A stretch of 64,000 nucleotides of DNA. Source: Tunturiibacter empetritectus (GTDB lineage Bacteria; Acidobacteriota; Terriglobia; Terriglobales; Acidobacteriaceae). The translations under genes were made by a program, and so were the position numbers. The notes under the pieces are model-generated. The model had not been told where the DNA came from, ran no database searches, and saw only the letters and a list, made by a program, of their open reading frames with translations. The stretch's first letter is position 1. Every line of letters begins with the position of its first letter. The stretch lies in contig NZ_JACCCU010000001.1 of the NCBI RefSeq assembly GCF_013410875.1, forward strand, positions 2,845,134 to 2,909,133. The letters run 5' to 3'. This document shows positions 17,949 to 27,313 of this stretch, piece by piece.

Positions 17949-18284
17949 ATGGTAGAAGCAAACGTGCATCGGACGCTGATAGGCAAGTCTCTTATCCTCA
18001 AAGGTGAGGTAACAGGGATGGAGGCTATGCATATCGAAGGTAAAGTTGAGGGTTCCATTGCGCTTCCCGGACAGACGATCACAGTGGGACGAGCCGGTCA
18101 GACCGAGGCTCTGCTCATAGCGAATGAAATAGTTGTGCTTGGACAAGTCCGCGGGAACTGTCAGGCAAGCGATCACCTCGACATTCGAAGTGAGGGATCG
18201 ATGAGCGGGGATGCGATCGTCTCGAGAATATCTATCGCAGATGGAGCGTTCGTCAAAGGCAACATAGACGTTCGCCGCTCCTGA
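17949..18284 (+). CDS. Bactofilin (polymer-forming cytoskeletal protein)
   Basis: 111 residues from ATG 17949, which has AGGAAGG 8 nt upstream; the frame runs further 5' without a ribosome binding site. The body is the bactofilin beta-helix of short repeated strands (SLILKGEVTGMEAMHIEGKV, EIVVLGQVRGNCQASDHLDI, GDAIVSRISIADGAFVKGNI). It lacks the long flexible tails of larger bactofilins. Bactofilins polymerise without nucleotide at the membrane and place cell-wall or polarity factors. It is divergent from the preceding membrane protein gene. Confidence 0.88.
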   Translation: MVEANVHRTLIGKSLILKGEVTGMEAMHIEGKVEGSIALPGQTITVGRAGQTEALLIANEIVVLGQVRGNCQASDHLDIRSEGSMSGDAIVSRISIADGAFVKGNIDVRRS

Positions 18285-18327
18285 ATTTGGCGATGAAACT
18301 TTAGACTTTTCCTGTCTAACGCCAACC

Positions 18328-18708
18328 CTAAGCCTCAGCGATGACAGCGATTGAGATCTTGAGGCCCGGAATGCGTGCCGGCAGCTTGGCGCCCTGACGT
18401 GCAGGCGGATTCTCGGGAAACCATCGCATACATTCCTCGTTCATGCCGGCGAAATCATCCTCGTCCGCCAGAATAACCGTGGCACTTGCGATCTTTTCCA
18501 TTGAAGTTCCAGCTTCTTCTAGAATAGCGGCAATATTGGTCAGGCATTGCCGTGTCTGTTCTTGAATGGTTGTCCCTTTGATTTCACCCGTCTCCGGCTC
18601 TACTGGTGCTGTGCCCGAAACAAACACGAGACCTGCTGCCCTAACAGCTTGGCTATAAGTCGGTGACGGCTTCGCGGCCTTGGAGGTAAAGATGGTTTGA
18701 CGCGTCAT
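18328..18708 (-). CDS. ridA: RidA family protein (YjgF/YER057c/UK114)
   Basis: 126 residues from ATG 18708, with AAGGAG 6 nt upstream; further in-frame codons upstream are not supported. It shows the family pattern SPTYSQAVRAAGLVFVSGTA, the central EQTRQCLTNIAAILEEAG, and ending GLKISIAVIAEA. The usual catalytic arginine position (near IPxPGRIEIE in canonical RidA) reads PARIPGLKIS, so an arginine is nearby but the context is altered. RidA deaminates reactive enamine/imine intermediates made by PLP enzymes; more distant members have other roles. Confidence 0.85.
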   Translation of the reverse strand: MTRQTIFTSKAAKPSPTYSQAVRAAGLVFVSGTAPVEPETGEIKGTTIQEQTRQCLTNIAAILEEAGTSMEKIASATVILADEDDFAGMNEECMRWFPENPPARQGAKLPARIPGLKISIAVIAEA

Positions 18709-18842
18709 GATGAACTCCTTTGGAGTTTCACTAAAGTTTGCGAATTGGGCCGTGTTTGCTACAGATTCGATTGCACATCGATACAAGTTACCTTGTCTAA
18801 CCTGGTGGCGGGATAGTTACTTCGAAACTCTGACGGAGCGTT

Positions 18843-19727
18843 ATGGAAGTGCACCTCATCGATGGGACCTACGAGCTCTTCCGGCATTTTTATGCCCTGC
18901 CGTCCGCTAGAGACAGCGAAGGTCGCGAGGTCGCTGCGGTGCGCGGCGTTCTCGGTTCACTTTTGGGCATGATGCAGGCCGGTAAGACGTACATTGGGGT
19001 GGCGACAGATCATGTGATTGAATCCTTCCGGAACCGAATGTGGCCCGGATATAAGACCGGGCAGGGCGTGGACCCTGAGCTGTTAGCCCAGTTCCCTTTG
19101 CTGGAAGAAACGCTCGAGGCACTCGGAGTGGTGGTGTGGGCGATGGAAGAGTATGAGGCAGACGACGCGCTGGCGTCGGCAGCTTTTCTCGCAGGAAAGG
19201 ACCCTAGAGTCAAGCGTGTGGTCATTAGTACCCCCGATAAAGATCTGGCACAGTGCGTTCAAGGTACGCGAGTTGTGCAACTCGACCGTCGAAGACGTTT
19301 AGAGCGGGATGAAGAGGGAGTCGTTCAGAAGTTCGGAGTCAAACCACGCTCCATTCCGGACTACCTCGCCTTAGTTGGCGACACAGCAGACGGCTATCCT
19401 GGCCTACCAGGATGGGGTGCGAAGTCTGCTTCTGCTGTCCTATCCCGTTTTGGCAGATTGGAAGCAATTCCACCCGACGCAAAGGATTGGCAGGTAAACG
19501 TCTCCAATCGGAAGAGCCTGTCCGAAGTTTTCAACAGCAAGCGGGATCTTGCCTTTCTCTTCCGAGACCTTGCTATGCTTCGTCCTAATCTTCCCCTCTT
19601 CGCAACTGTCGACGATCTGCTTTGGACGGGGCCTACGCCTGACTTTCCTCCAATGGCAGATCGCCTGGACAAGGCTAAGTTCTCTGCGAAGCGCGTTCCG
19701 CGTTCCCGGGAAGACGGCAAGATTTAG
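18843..19727 (+). CDS. Stand-alone 5'-3' exonuclease / flap endonuclease-like protein
   Basis: 294 residues with the 5'-nuclease (PIN-like) fold. The first metal-binding aspartate is in VHLIDGTYELFRHF, the acidic EEYEADDALAS motif follows near residue 100, then VVISTPDKDLAQCV. A helix-3-turn-helix DNA-binding segment (LVGDTADGYPGLPGWGAKSA) comes next. This is the same fold as the N-terminal domain of DNA polymerase I, here without a polymerase. It should trim RNA primers or flaps, or act in repair. It is divergent from ridA. Confidence 0.88.
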   Translation: MEVHLIDGTYELFRHFYALPSARDSEGREVAAVRGVLGSLLGMMQAGKTYIGVATDHVIESFRNRMWPGYKTGQGVDPELLAQFPLLEETLEALGVVVWAMEEYEADDALASAAFLAGKDPRVKRVVISTPDKDLAQCVQGTRVVQLDRRRRLERDEEGVVQKFGVKPRSIPDYLALVGDTADGYPGLPGWGAKSASAVLSRFGRLEAIPPDAKDWQVNVSNRKSLSEVFNSKRDLAFLFRDLAMLRPNLPLFATVDDLLWTGPTPDFPPMADRLDKAKFSAKRVPRSREDGKI

Positions 19728-20029
19728 TTCCGCGCCTAACCAGGCTTGAAACGGCATATCTTCCGCCCGAAAGCTTGGAATAGCCCGTGCTATCGCGTGG
19801 AAGTAGAAACCGCGCCTCCGACTTTACTAAAAAGCCACATCTCCTGAGTGTGCATTACTTACGGACACGCACGACCACTATTGTAAACAAACCCAGACTC
19901 TTCAGCCGCGATGGCAAATTGACAAATCGGCTTGTGACTCGTGGCCACGCGAACACAGTGCGAAATCTACTCCACATGCTGAGCACTTGCAGAAGAGCAC
20001 TCTCCTGTCGAAGGAATGTTCAATCAACT
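19728..20029. other. Intergenic region with no supported feature
   Basis: About 300 bases between two convergent genes. I see no gene, strong hairpin or repeat. Confidence 0.5.
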
Positions 20030-20833
20030 TCACGCAGGTTTCTGTACAGAAACCAAAGCGGCCACCAGGAGATCGAGATCGGTGGGATTCACATCGCTGA
20101 CTGCAAAAAGATTCAGGTCGGATGTGGTAGCGGTTCGAAGATAAAAGCCTGCACGTGTGTTCGGCAGAGGGCCATGGGTCGGGCTTGTGTATCGCTGCGT
20201 TACAAAGATAGAGACTTCGTGTTTATGAATGGTGTAAAGGAGCAGGGCCGCCGGTTGACCGTTGAAGTAGGTGAGATCAGCTCCCTTCAGAATTGTGTCG
20301 GGGGGCAGGGTTTCGGGAAGGTTGAAGCTAAAGGGAAGACGCCCCTGAAACCAGGGTTTGACCGTGTGCCGATCCGTGGAGATGACCTCTGGGGTCGCTC
20401 CAGCGGAAAGAGTAGAGAGGTGCTGGTCGAGGAGTTCAGCAGCGAGGGTGTCCCTTTGATGCAGCTGGCGCCAGCCAAAGAATGAGATGGTAAGCAGGAT
20501 AGCCGCGGCGAGTGCCGTCCAGGCCGCAGCGCGAAAAGAATCGATGGATACGACCTTCTTCCCCCTTGGCTCGGTCTGCGTTGGTTGCAAATGAAGATGG
20601 GCGGTAAGGCGAGCGAGGGCTTCGGGCGGCGGGGCAAAGCGTTGGCCAGCGCGGCCGGTAGCAGCTTTCAGTCGTGTCGCGGAGAGGACGCGGAGCGTGC
20701 AGCTATGACAGGTGGAGAGATGATGCTGAGCTCCCTGCTGTTCCTCTGGTAAAAGCTCGTCGTCAATAAAAGCATTGACCACATTCGGATTGAGATGTTC
20801 CGTTGATTGATCGTTTTGAGATATCTGATTCAT
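20030..20833 (-). CDS. Zinc-finger anti-sigma factor
   Basis: 267 residues. The N-terminal cytoplasmic domain has the zinc-associated anti-sigma motif H-x3-C-x2-C (His38, Cys42, Cys45 in HHLSTCHSC). One membrane helix lies at about 103-121 (AAAWTALAAAILLTISFFGW), followed by a periplasmic domain of about 140 residues. It overlaps the sigma factor gene by 4 nt (ATGA), so the two are translationally coupled. It should hold the ECF sigma factor at the membrane until an envelope signal releases it. Confidence 0.92.
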   Translation of the reverse strand: MNQISQNDQSTEHLNPNVVNAFIDDELLPEEQQGAQHHLSTCHSCTLRVLSATRLKAATGRAGQRFAPPPEALARLTAHLHLQPTQTEPRGKKVVSIDSFRAAAWTALAAAILLTISFFGWRQLHQRDTLAAELLDQHLSTLSAGATPEVISTDRHTVKPWFQGRLPFSFNLPETLPPDTILKGADLTYFNGQPAALLLYTIHKHEVSIFVTQRYTSPTHGPLPNTRAGFYLRTATTSDLNLFAVSDVNPTDLDLLVAALVSVQKPA

Positions 20834-21429
20834 AGCGATTCCCCAAATTGCGGCTGCAACAGTTGACGGAGAGTGCTGCGGGCGCGAGAGACGCGTGACA
20901 TAACAGTGCCGATAGGGACATCGAGAATAAGGGCGATGTCTTTGTACTTGATCTCCTCAACGTCGCAGAGGAGCAATACTTCCCGGAATAGCGGCGGAAG
21001 TTGCTCTAGCGCGCTGTGAAGAGCAGCCTGATCGCCGAGGCGAATGAGATTGTCTTCTGGAGTGAAATCAATAGCAGTGGCGTTGAGAGTCTCCGGATGA
21101 TCTTCGAGGAAAACGGTGCGGGACGCCGCGATGCCGGTGCGTGTGGTCAAAAAGGTGTTCCGGAGAATACGAAAGATCCACGCCTTGAAGTTGGTGCCAG
21201 ACTGGAACGAATCAAACGCGCGGAGCGACTTGGAGAAGGTTTCCTGCACCAGATCCTCGGCATCGGCTTGATTGCGGGTCAGCCAGAAGGCGTGGTTGTA
21301 GAGCGAACCAAACAGTGGCAGCGCGAGTTGCTCGAAGTCTGCGCTACGGGTGGTGGCGGACGACACGGTGCAGTGTGCCTCGGTGGGTGTGAGATTGCCG
21401 AGTTGCAGGAATACGGCATAGAACAGCAT
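20830..21429 (-). CDS. ECF-type RNA polymerase sigma factor
   Basis: 199 residues. Region 2 (about 28-98) holds LTRNQADAEDLVQETFSKSL and WIFRILRNTF. Region 4 (about 135-185) holds QLPPLFREVLLLCDVEEIKY and DVPIGTVMSRVSRARSTLRQ. It lacks regions 1 and 3, as is usual for the extracytoplasmic-function group. Its own anti-sigma gene overlaps downstream. The phosphoesterase and cytochrome genes divergent to it are plausible targets. The first ~20 residues are poorly supported; a GTG start near residue 22 is possible. Confidence 0.93.
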   Translation of the reverse strand: MLFYAVFLQLGNLTPTEAHCTVSSATTRSADFEQLALPLFGSLYNHAFWLTRNQADAEDLVQETFSKSLRAFDSFQSGTNFKAWIFRILRNTFLTTRTGIAASRTVFLEDHPETLNATAIDFTPEDNLIRLGDQAALHSALEQLPPLFREVLLLCDVEEIKYKDIALILDVPIGTVMSRVSRARSTLRQLLQPQFGESL

Positions 21430-21569
21430 CGATTAGGAAACATCGCTACCGTTAACCAAATCGCAGACAGATTATTCCACGAATTATTTGCCTATGCGCT
21501 GGAATAAAAGTGAACTAACTCAGTTTAGGGAGGTGCAGGCAATCAAAAATACGCAAAATGGAGTTTGAC

Positions 21570-22565
21570 ATGAACCGGTTTAAAGAGGACGAAGTAGTAC
21601 AGGAGCACGAAAATACTGCAAAGTCGGAAAACGATGGCATCGACCGGCGCAATTTTCTGGGATGCATGGCATGGGCTGGAACAGGATTGCTGTGGTCGAT
21701 GGTTGGCGGCGTGCCAACTTCAAAGCTGTTGGCGCAGGCGATCAAGAGCGGCGGAGGGAGTGGCAAAGTTGAAGACTTCTCCTTCGTACAGATAAGCGAC
21801 TGTCATATCGGCTTCAACAAAGGTGCAAATCCGGATGTAACCCACACGCTCAAGAAGGCGATCGACAGATCAAATCTTGCGCCTGCCGGCGCGAAGGCTC
21901 CGGATTTTATGCTTCACACCGGAGACATCACGCAGAACTCGAAGGCGGCAGAGTTCGATACAGCTTCGCAGGTGATCAAAGGCTTCAGGGGCGAAGTGTT
22001 TTACGTCCCCGGGGAGCATGACTATATCGACGATGGCGTTCAGTACAAACAACGTTTCGGCAAGGGCACCGCTGGCAACGGCTGGTATAGCTACAACCAC
22101 AAGGGCGTTCACTTTGTCGGTTTGAACAACTGCGTGCAGGTGGATGCAATGGGCAACCTGGGCAGCGACCAACTGGCGTGGCTTAAGTCAGATCTGGCGG
22201 GTCTGAGCCATTCCACACCGATCGTGGTGTTTGCGCACATTCCGCTCTGGATGGTGTACGAGAAGTGGGGCTGGGGGACGAAGGACGGCGAGCAGGCATT
22301 AGCTATGCTGAAACCGTTTGGTTCGGTGACGGTGTTGAATGGGCATATTCACCAGATCGTCCAGAAGGTCGAAGGCAACGTGGCGTTCCACACCGCGATG
22401 TCGACCGCGTTTCCACAGCCTGCTCCCGGAGCTGCGCCAAATCCGGGGCCGATGACAGTCCCCGCAGGCAAGCTGGAGAGTGTGCTTGGCGTGACAAAAG
22501 TTAAGGTTGTTCGCGGGCACAATCACCTGGCAGTTATCGACTCCACACTCGCGGAGACCGTTTAA
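21570..22565 (+). CDS. Tat-exported calcineurin-like metallophosphoesterase
   Basis: 331 residues from ATG 21570, chosen because GGAG is 6 nt upstream; ATG 21558 lacks a ribosome binding site. A twin-arginine signal (IDRRNFLGCMAWAGTGLLW, Arg26-Arg27) sits after a long polar leader, as in cofactor-loaded Tat substrates. Metallophosphatase motifs are in order: SDCHIGF (Asp77, His79), LHTGDIT, VPGEHDY (GNHD-like, with Glu in place of Asn), VFAHIPLW and NGHIHQ. It probably hydrolyses phosphate esters in the periplasm with a di-metal centre. The cytochrome gene starts 1 nt after its stop codon, so they form an operon. Confidence 0.9.
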   Translation: MNRFKEDEVVQEHENTAKSENDGIDRRNFLGCMAWAGTGLLWSMVGGVPTSKLLAQAIKSGGGSGKVEDFSFVQISDCHIGFNKGANPDVTHTLKKAIDRSNLAPAGAKAPDFMLHTGDITQNSKAAEFDTASQVIKGFRGEVFYVPGEHDYIDDGVQYKQRFGKGTAGNGWYSYNHKGVHFVGLNNCVQVDAMGNLGSDQLAWLKSDLAGLSHSTPIVVFAHIPLWMVYEKWGWGTKDGEQALAMLKPFGSVTVLNGHIHQIVQKVEGNVAFHTAMSTAFPQPAPGAAPNPGPMTVPAGKLESVLGVTKVKVVRGHNHLAVIDSTLAETV

Positions 22566-22566
22566 A

Positions 22567-23328
22567 ATGCGCGTGTGGTCTGTAGCAATATTGACTGTGG
22601 CTGCCGTTGTCGGGTTCGGATTTGTGCACCCGTTTGGCATTCCGCGTGTCGAGCCCGCAAATGGGCTCGGCACGCTGTTGCATAGTGCGAAGATGCCGTC
22701 GGATGCAAAGGCAGTCTTGATAACCAAGTGCGCTGACTGCCATTCAAGCGAGACGCGGTGGCCGATGTATGCGCGGATCGCTCCGGGATCATGGCTGATC
22801 GAGCGGGATATCGTTGAAGCGCGGAAAAAGATGAATCTGTCGCAATGGGAACAGTTATCCCCGGATCAGCAGGATGTGCTGATGTCGAAGATTGTTCAAG
22901 AGACGAAGAGTGGAGAGATGCCTCCCATGCAGTATCGGTTATTGCATTGGAATGCAGCCCTTTCCAAGTCCGATGTGCTTACCCTTTCGATGCTAGGAAA
23001 GAATGTGGGAAAGAGCGAAGTAGCTTCGGAGGGAGCCGCCGATGCTACCCACGGAAAGGCCCTGTTTGAGAGACGTTGCACAGGGTGCCATGCGATGGAC
23101 GCGGATCGTGAAGGACCGCGCCTCGCGGGTGTGTTCGGCAGGAAAGCCGGAAGCAGCCCTGGATTTACATACTCAGCTGTACTGAAGAACTCCGGTCTGA
23201 CTTGGGACCAGGCGACGTTGGAGAGGTGGCTGAGCGATCCGGATTTGTTGATAGCGGATAACAAGATGAGCTTCAGTGTTCCCAAGGCCGAAGACCGGCG
23301 GGACTTGATCGCTTACCTAAAGCAATAG
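22567..23328 (+). CDS. Exported diheme c-type cytochrome
   Basis: 253 residues from ATG 22567, the first codon after the phosphoesterase stop. The N-terminal hydrophobic segment is an export signal. Domain 1 is a heme-binding domain with CADCH (Cys55, Cys58, His59) and the SSETRWPMYARIAPGSWLIE pattern. Domain 2 is a class I cytochrome c with CTGCH (Cys171, Cys174, His175) and a likely Met axial ligand in NKMSFSV. It carries electrons in the periplasm. The pairing with a Tat metalloenzyme suggests shared redox or stress physiology, though no direct electron link is shown. Confidence 0.9.
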   Translation: MRVWSVAILTVAAVVGFGFVHPFGIPRVEPANGLGTLLHSAKMPSDAKAVLITKCADCHSSETRWPMYARIAPGSWLIERDIVEARKKMNLSQWEQLSPDQQDVLMSKIVQETKSGEMPPMQYRLLHWNAALSKSDVLTLSMLGKNVGKSEVASEGAADATHGKALFERRCTGCHAMDADREGPRLAGVFGRKAGSSPGFTYSAVLKNSGLTWDQATLERWLSDPDLLIADNKMSFSVPKAEDRRDLIAYLKQ

Positions 23329-23361
23329 CAAGAGATCGGCTCTACACCGAAATCACCCGGT

Positions 23362-24963
23362 TCATACCACAGGTGGCGCGGCCGGATACCTCGTCCCCTG
23401 TGGTATGTACTGGGCTGCCAACGCACCAAAAATCCTCACCTGCTCCTCCGCCCACGCCGCATCCTTGCCGAGTTCCTTAGCCAGCAGGGACGCGACCGCA
23501 GGCGCTATCTCTACTGCAGCACGCGCGTTCAACAGCAGCGCTCGAGTGCGTCGCGCCAGAGCATCATCCAACGTGCGAGACATCTCATTTCGTGCCGCCC
23601 ACACAACCTCTGCCGCAGTGTATGGCAGATCAGGGTGCAGGAGTCCGCCGAGTTCAGGCCTTTCTTTGGATAGCTCCAGGATCGCCGGTGCATCGGAGCC
23701 GTAGACGGACAAACTCCCAAACTCCTCGGGATGCTGATGGTATCCATGAATGTGCATGGTCGCCGTGACACATGGTCTTTCGTCCAGTCTTCCGAGAGTC
23801 ATGGCGTGGTCCACTGTGTCTTCGGCCATATGTCGATAGGTCGTCCACTTTCCCCCGACAATCGTCAGCAGACCGGAGTGGTCGATATGAATCGTATAGT
23901 CGCGCGACAGCGATGAAGTCTTTCCGTCGCTGGCCCCTGCAGCCTTTACCAACGGTCGAATGCCAACATAGACGCTGAGAATATCTTCCCGAGTCGGCTT
24001 GTGGCTCAGATAGCGGCCCGCCGTCTCAAGCACAAAGTCGATCTCCTCCTCAAAGGGTAGCGGCTCATACGATATCGATTCGATGGGCGTATCCGTAGTA
24101 CCGACCAGAGTGCGGTTGTGCCAGGGAACCGCAAACAGTACGCGACCATCGTCTGTTTGGGGTACAAGCAAAGCTGTGTCGCCCACCAGGAAGGAGCGGT
24201 CGAACATAAGGTGAATACCCTGACTGGGAGCCATCATCTGTTCGACCCCGGGCTCCGCCAGCCGGCGGATCTCATCGGTGAAGATTCCTGTCGCATTCAC
24301 CACGGAACGCGCTTCAATCTCAAACTTCTCCCCGCTCTCACTATCGACCGCCCGCACACCCTGCACAAAGCCCGACTCGTCCTTCTTTAGCTCAACCACA
24401 CCCGCATAGTTCAAAAGAGTCGCACCATGCTCCGCGGCAGTAGTCATCAGATTGATCAGGAGACGCGTGTCATCAAACTGCCCGTCGTGATACATCACCC
24501 CGCCGCGCAGTCCGTCCCTGCGAATCGTGGGCAGAAGCTGCAACGTCTCTTCCAGGGAAAGCACCTTGGACGAGCCAAAACTGTACTTGCCTGCAAGGAA
24601 GTCATAAATCTTCATCCCAATCCCATAGAACGGCGCCTCCCACCAGGAGTAGTTGGGAACTATGAACTTCAGATCTTTCACGATATGAGGTGCGTTCCGC
24701 AGAAGTATCCCCCGCTCCTTCAGCGCCTCCATCACCAGCGAAACGTTTCCCTGCTCAAGATAACGAACACCACCATGAACTAATTTGGTGGCGCGACTGG
24801 ATGTACCTTTGCCAAAGTCTTCCCGCTCCAGCAGCAACACATCATACCCTCGCGATGCCGCATCAACGGCAACGCCAGCGCCTGTGGCTCCTCCGCCGAT
24901 CACAACAATGTCCCAGGGCTCTTTGCGATTGCGTACACGGGCTAACATCTCATCGCGATTCAT
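23362..24963 (-). CDS. glpD: Aerobic glycerol-3-phosphate dehydrogenase (FAD)
   Basis: 533 residues. FAD-binding motif VVIGGGATGAGVAVDAASRG at about 21-40, then TSSRATKLVHGGVRYLEQG, the DAO-superfamily GlpD signature. The central VPQTDDGRVLFAVPWHNRTL and the C-terminal helical domain (DLPYTAAEVVWAARNEMSRT) are complete. It oxidises glycerol-3-phosphate to dihydroxyacetone phosphate at the inner membrane and feeds quinone. It is third in a glpF-glpK-glpD operon and its start overlaps glpK by 4 nt. Confidence 0.96.
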   Translation of the reverse strand: MNRDEMLARVRNRKEPWDIVVIGGGATGAGVAVDAASRGYDVLLLEREDFGKGTSSRATKLVHGGVRYLEQGNVSLVMEALKERGILLRNAPHIVKDLKFIVPNYSWWEAPFYGIGMKIYDFLAGKYSFGSSKVLSLEETLQLLPTIRRDGLRGGVMYHDGQFDDTRLLINLMTTAAEHGATLLNYAGVVELKKDESGFVQGVRAVDSESGEKFEIEARSVVNATGIFTDEIRRLAEPGVEQMMAPSQGIHLMFDRSFLVGDTALLVPQTDDGRVLFAVPWHNRTLVGTTDTPIESISYEPLPFEEEIDFVLETAGRYLSHKPTREDILSVYVGIRPLVKAAGASDGKTSSLSRDYTIHIDHSGLLTIVGGKWTTYRHMAEDTVDHAMTLGRLDERPCVTATMHIHGYHQHPEEFGSLSVYGSDAPAILELSKERPELGGLLHPDLPYTAAEVVWAARNEMSRTLDDALARRTRALLLNARAAVEIAPAVASLLAKELGKDAAWAEEQVRIFGALAAQYIPQGTRYPAAPPVV

Positions 24964-26456
24964 CTGCTCTCCTTGTTCCAGTGGCGAGAGCGCTCGACAG
25001 CCTCTCTCCAGTTGTCCTGCAGTTTTTGCATCTGCTTCTTATCCGTCTTTGGCTCGAAGAGCGTGTCCGCCTTGCGATGCAGCTTCAACTCATCGATGCT
25101 GCTCCAGAATCCACTGGACAGGCCCGCCAGATAGGCGGCACCAAGAGCAGTCGTCTCCAGCACCGCAGGACGACGAACCGGCACACCTAGCAGGTCCGCC
25201 TGAAACTGCATCAGGTCATCGTTGGCTGCGGCTCCCCCATCGACGCGAAGCTCTGTAAAGGGATTCTTGGTATCTGAATCCATCACGCGAAGAACGTCCG
25301 CGACCTGAAACGCAATGCTCTCGACAGCCGCCTTCGCAATGTGAGCGATCTGCGTTCCGCGTTGCAGGCCTATGATCAACCCCCTCGCCTCGGCATCCCA
25401 GTAAGGCGCTCCGAGACCTGTAAATGCAGGCACAAAGACCACACCATCCGAGTCAGGTACAGTGGCCGCAACCGCCTCCACCTCCGAGGACTTCCGAAAA
25501 AACTTCATGTTATCCCGAAGCCACTGCACCACAGCGCCGCCTATAAAGATGCTGCCTTCAAGTGCATAAGCAAGCTTCCGGTCTGTGCTGCAGGCAAGGG
25601 TTGTAATCAGGCGATGGCTCGAAAGCGTGAACTTCCCGCCAATATTCTGCAACAGAAAACAACCCGTACCGTAAGTATTCTTCGCATCGCCAGGAGAGAC
25701 ACAGAGCTGCCCAAACAAGGCCGATTGCTGATCCCCGGCAATACCTGCAATCTCAACTTCGCCCAGCCCAAGCGAGGTCGTCACCTCTCCCACCTTCTCG
25801 TTAGACCACACCACCTCAGGCAAAAGACTCTTGGGAACATTGAAAAGCTTCAGCAGGTCATCGTCCCACTTGTCTTCAACGATATTGTAGAGAAGAGTTC
25901 GTGAAGCGTTGGTCCTATCCGTGACGTGACGCTTACCACTGGTCAAATTCCACACCAGCCAGCTGTCAACCGTTCCGAAGGCTAACTTTCCCGCCTCTGC
26001 ACGGGCACGCACTCCCTCAACATTCTCCAGTATCCACGCCACTTTGCCCGCAGAGAAGTAGGGGCTTAGAAGGAGCCCTGTCTTTTGCCGAACGATCTCC
26101 TCAGCCCCCTCATCAGCGAGCCTCTTCATCATGGCGCCGGTACGGCTGTCCTGCCAGACGATCGCGTTATAGACCGGCTTTCCCGTCTCGCGATCCCAAA
26201 CGATCGTAGTCTCCCGCTGGTTGGTAATCCCCAGAGCGATGACATCTCTTGGACGCACTCGCGCTTTACCCATCACCTCAATTGCAGAGCTCAGCTGTGA
26301 CGTCAGAATGTCGAAGGGATCATGTTCTACCCAGCCACTATTCGGATAGATCTGCGGAAACTCATGCGCCGCAGTTCCCGCAATCTGCCCATCGTGATCG
26401 AAGAGGATGGCGCGAGAGCTCGTCGTTCCCTGATCGAGTGAGAGTACGTACTTCAT
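24960..26456 (-). CDS. glpK: Glycerol kinase
   Basis: 498 residues, the normal length. FGGY-family motifs seen: LSLDQGTTSSRAILFDHDGQ (phosphate 1), GWVEHDPFDI, GTVDSWLVWNLTSG, IAGDQQSALFGQLCVSPGDA, GLGAPYWDAEARGLIIGL and LRVDGGAAANDDLMQFQADL. It phosphorylates glycerol to trap it in the cell. It overlaps glpF upstream and glpD downstream by 4 nt each (ATGA), so translation of the three is coupled. Confidence 0.97.
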   Translation of the reverse strand: MKYVLSLDQGTTSSRAILFDHDGQIAGTAAHEFPQIYPNSGWVEHDPFDILTSQLSSAIEVMGKARVRPRDVIALGITNQRETTIVWDRETGKPVYNAIVWQDSRTGAMMKRLADEGAEEIVRQKTGLLLSPYFSAGKVAWILENVEGVRARAEAGKLAFGTVDSWLVWNLTSGKRHVTDRTNASRTLLYNIVEDKWDDDLLKLFNVPKSLLPEVVWSNEKVGEVTTSLGLGEVEIAGIAGDQQSALFGQLCVSPGDAKNTYGTGCFLLQNIGGKFTLSSHRLITTLACSTDRKLAYALEGSIFIGGAVVQWLRDNMKFFRKSSEVEAVAATVPDSDGVVFVPAFTGLGAPYWDAEARGLIIGLQRGTQIAHIAKAAVESIAFQVADVLRVMDSDTKNPFTELRVDGGAAANDDLMQFQADLLGVPVRRPAVLETTALGAAYLAGLSSGFWSSIDELKLHRKADTLFEPKTDKKQMQKLQDNWREAVERSRHWNKESR

Positions 26457-27313
26457 CTTATCTCCTTGGATGTTCGCAGTTCGAAGGACGATTCGTCCTT
26501 TGAGAGTTGCTTCACTACATCAAGCAGTGCTTTCTGTCTGGCTGGCAAAAAAGGCCGAATCAGAAATTGGTATGCTCCGCCACCCAAAACTCCGCCGATC
26601 AGCGGGGCAACGATGGGAATCCACCAATAACTCTGTGGCGAAGGAAGCGCAGAAGAACCCCAACCCATAAAGAAGCAGAAGAGCCGCGGTCCAAAATCGC
26701 GCGCAGGGTTAAGCGCCCACGCCTCCAGATAACCCATCGAGGCGCCAATCAACGCCACCAGGAATCCGATCATCAGCGCTCCCGCATTCGCGCCGGGAGC
26801 CATCTCGTTGTACTGCTCCGTAATCGCAAAGATCCCAAAGATCAGAAACGCAGTCAGAATAATCTCATCGCCAAAGGCATGCATGGGTGTGATCGCCAAA
26901 CCCGGGTGAGTAAAGAAAACTCCCGCAGCCCCGCCCCCAGCTCGAGTGAGGTGGTTCGTCAGGTTGAAGTTGTCGATCACCGGCGAGAACAGCGTATAGA
27001 CGATCCCCGCCCCCAAAAATGCTCCTGTCACCTGTGCAAGGCAATACGGAAGCACCTTATGCCAGGAAAACCCTCGATAGACTGCGAGCGTCAGCGTTAC
27101 CACCGGGTTCCCATGACACCCGCTCACCGAAGCCGTCGTGTAGATCGAGATCGTCACCGCCAGCCCCCAGGCAATACACACTCCCCAATAGGCCTGCTGG
27201 TACGGGCTTGGATTGTAAAGCGTGTACATTGCCGCGACCGAATCTCCAAAGGCAATCACAATGAACATAGCCACAGCTTCTGATATCAGTTGCCCCACGA
27301 ACGTCTTGCTCAT
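26453..27313 (-). CDS. glpF: Glycerol uptake facilitator (aquaglyceroporin, MIP family)
   Basis: 286 residues with six membrane helices and two half-helices. The second pore motif is canonical (LNPARDFGPR, Asn202-Pro203-Ala204, followed by Asp206 as in glycerol-type channels). The first is GNPVVT (Asn69-Pro70-Val71), so the usual Ala is Val. Its place at the head of glpFKD argues for glycerol import by facilitated diffusion. A C-terminal extension of about 40 charged residues follows the last helix. Confidence 0.95.
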   Translation of the reverse strand: MSKTFVGQLISEAVAMFIVIAFGDSVAAMYTLYNPSPYQQAYWGVCIAWGLAVTISIYTTASVSGCHGNPVVTLTLAVYRGFSWHKVLPYCLAQVTGAFLGAGIVYTLFSPVIDNFNLTNHLTRAGGGAAGVFFTHPGLAITPMHAFGDEIILTAFLIFGIFAITEQYNEMAPGANAGALMIGFLVALIGASMGYLEAWALNPARDFGPRLFCFFMGWGSSALPSPQSYWWIPIVAPLIGGVLGGGAYQFLIRPFLPARQKALLDVVKQLSKDESSFELRTSKEIR

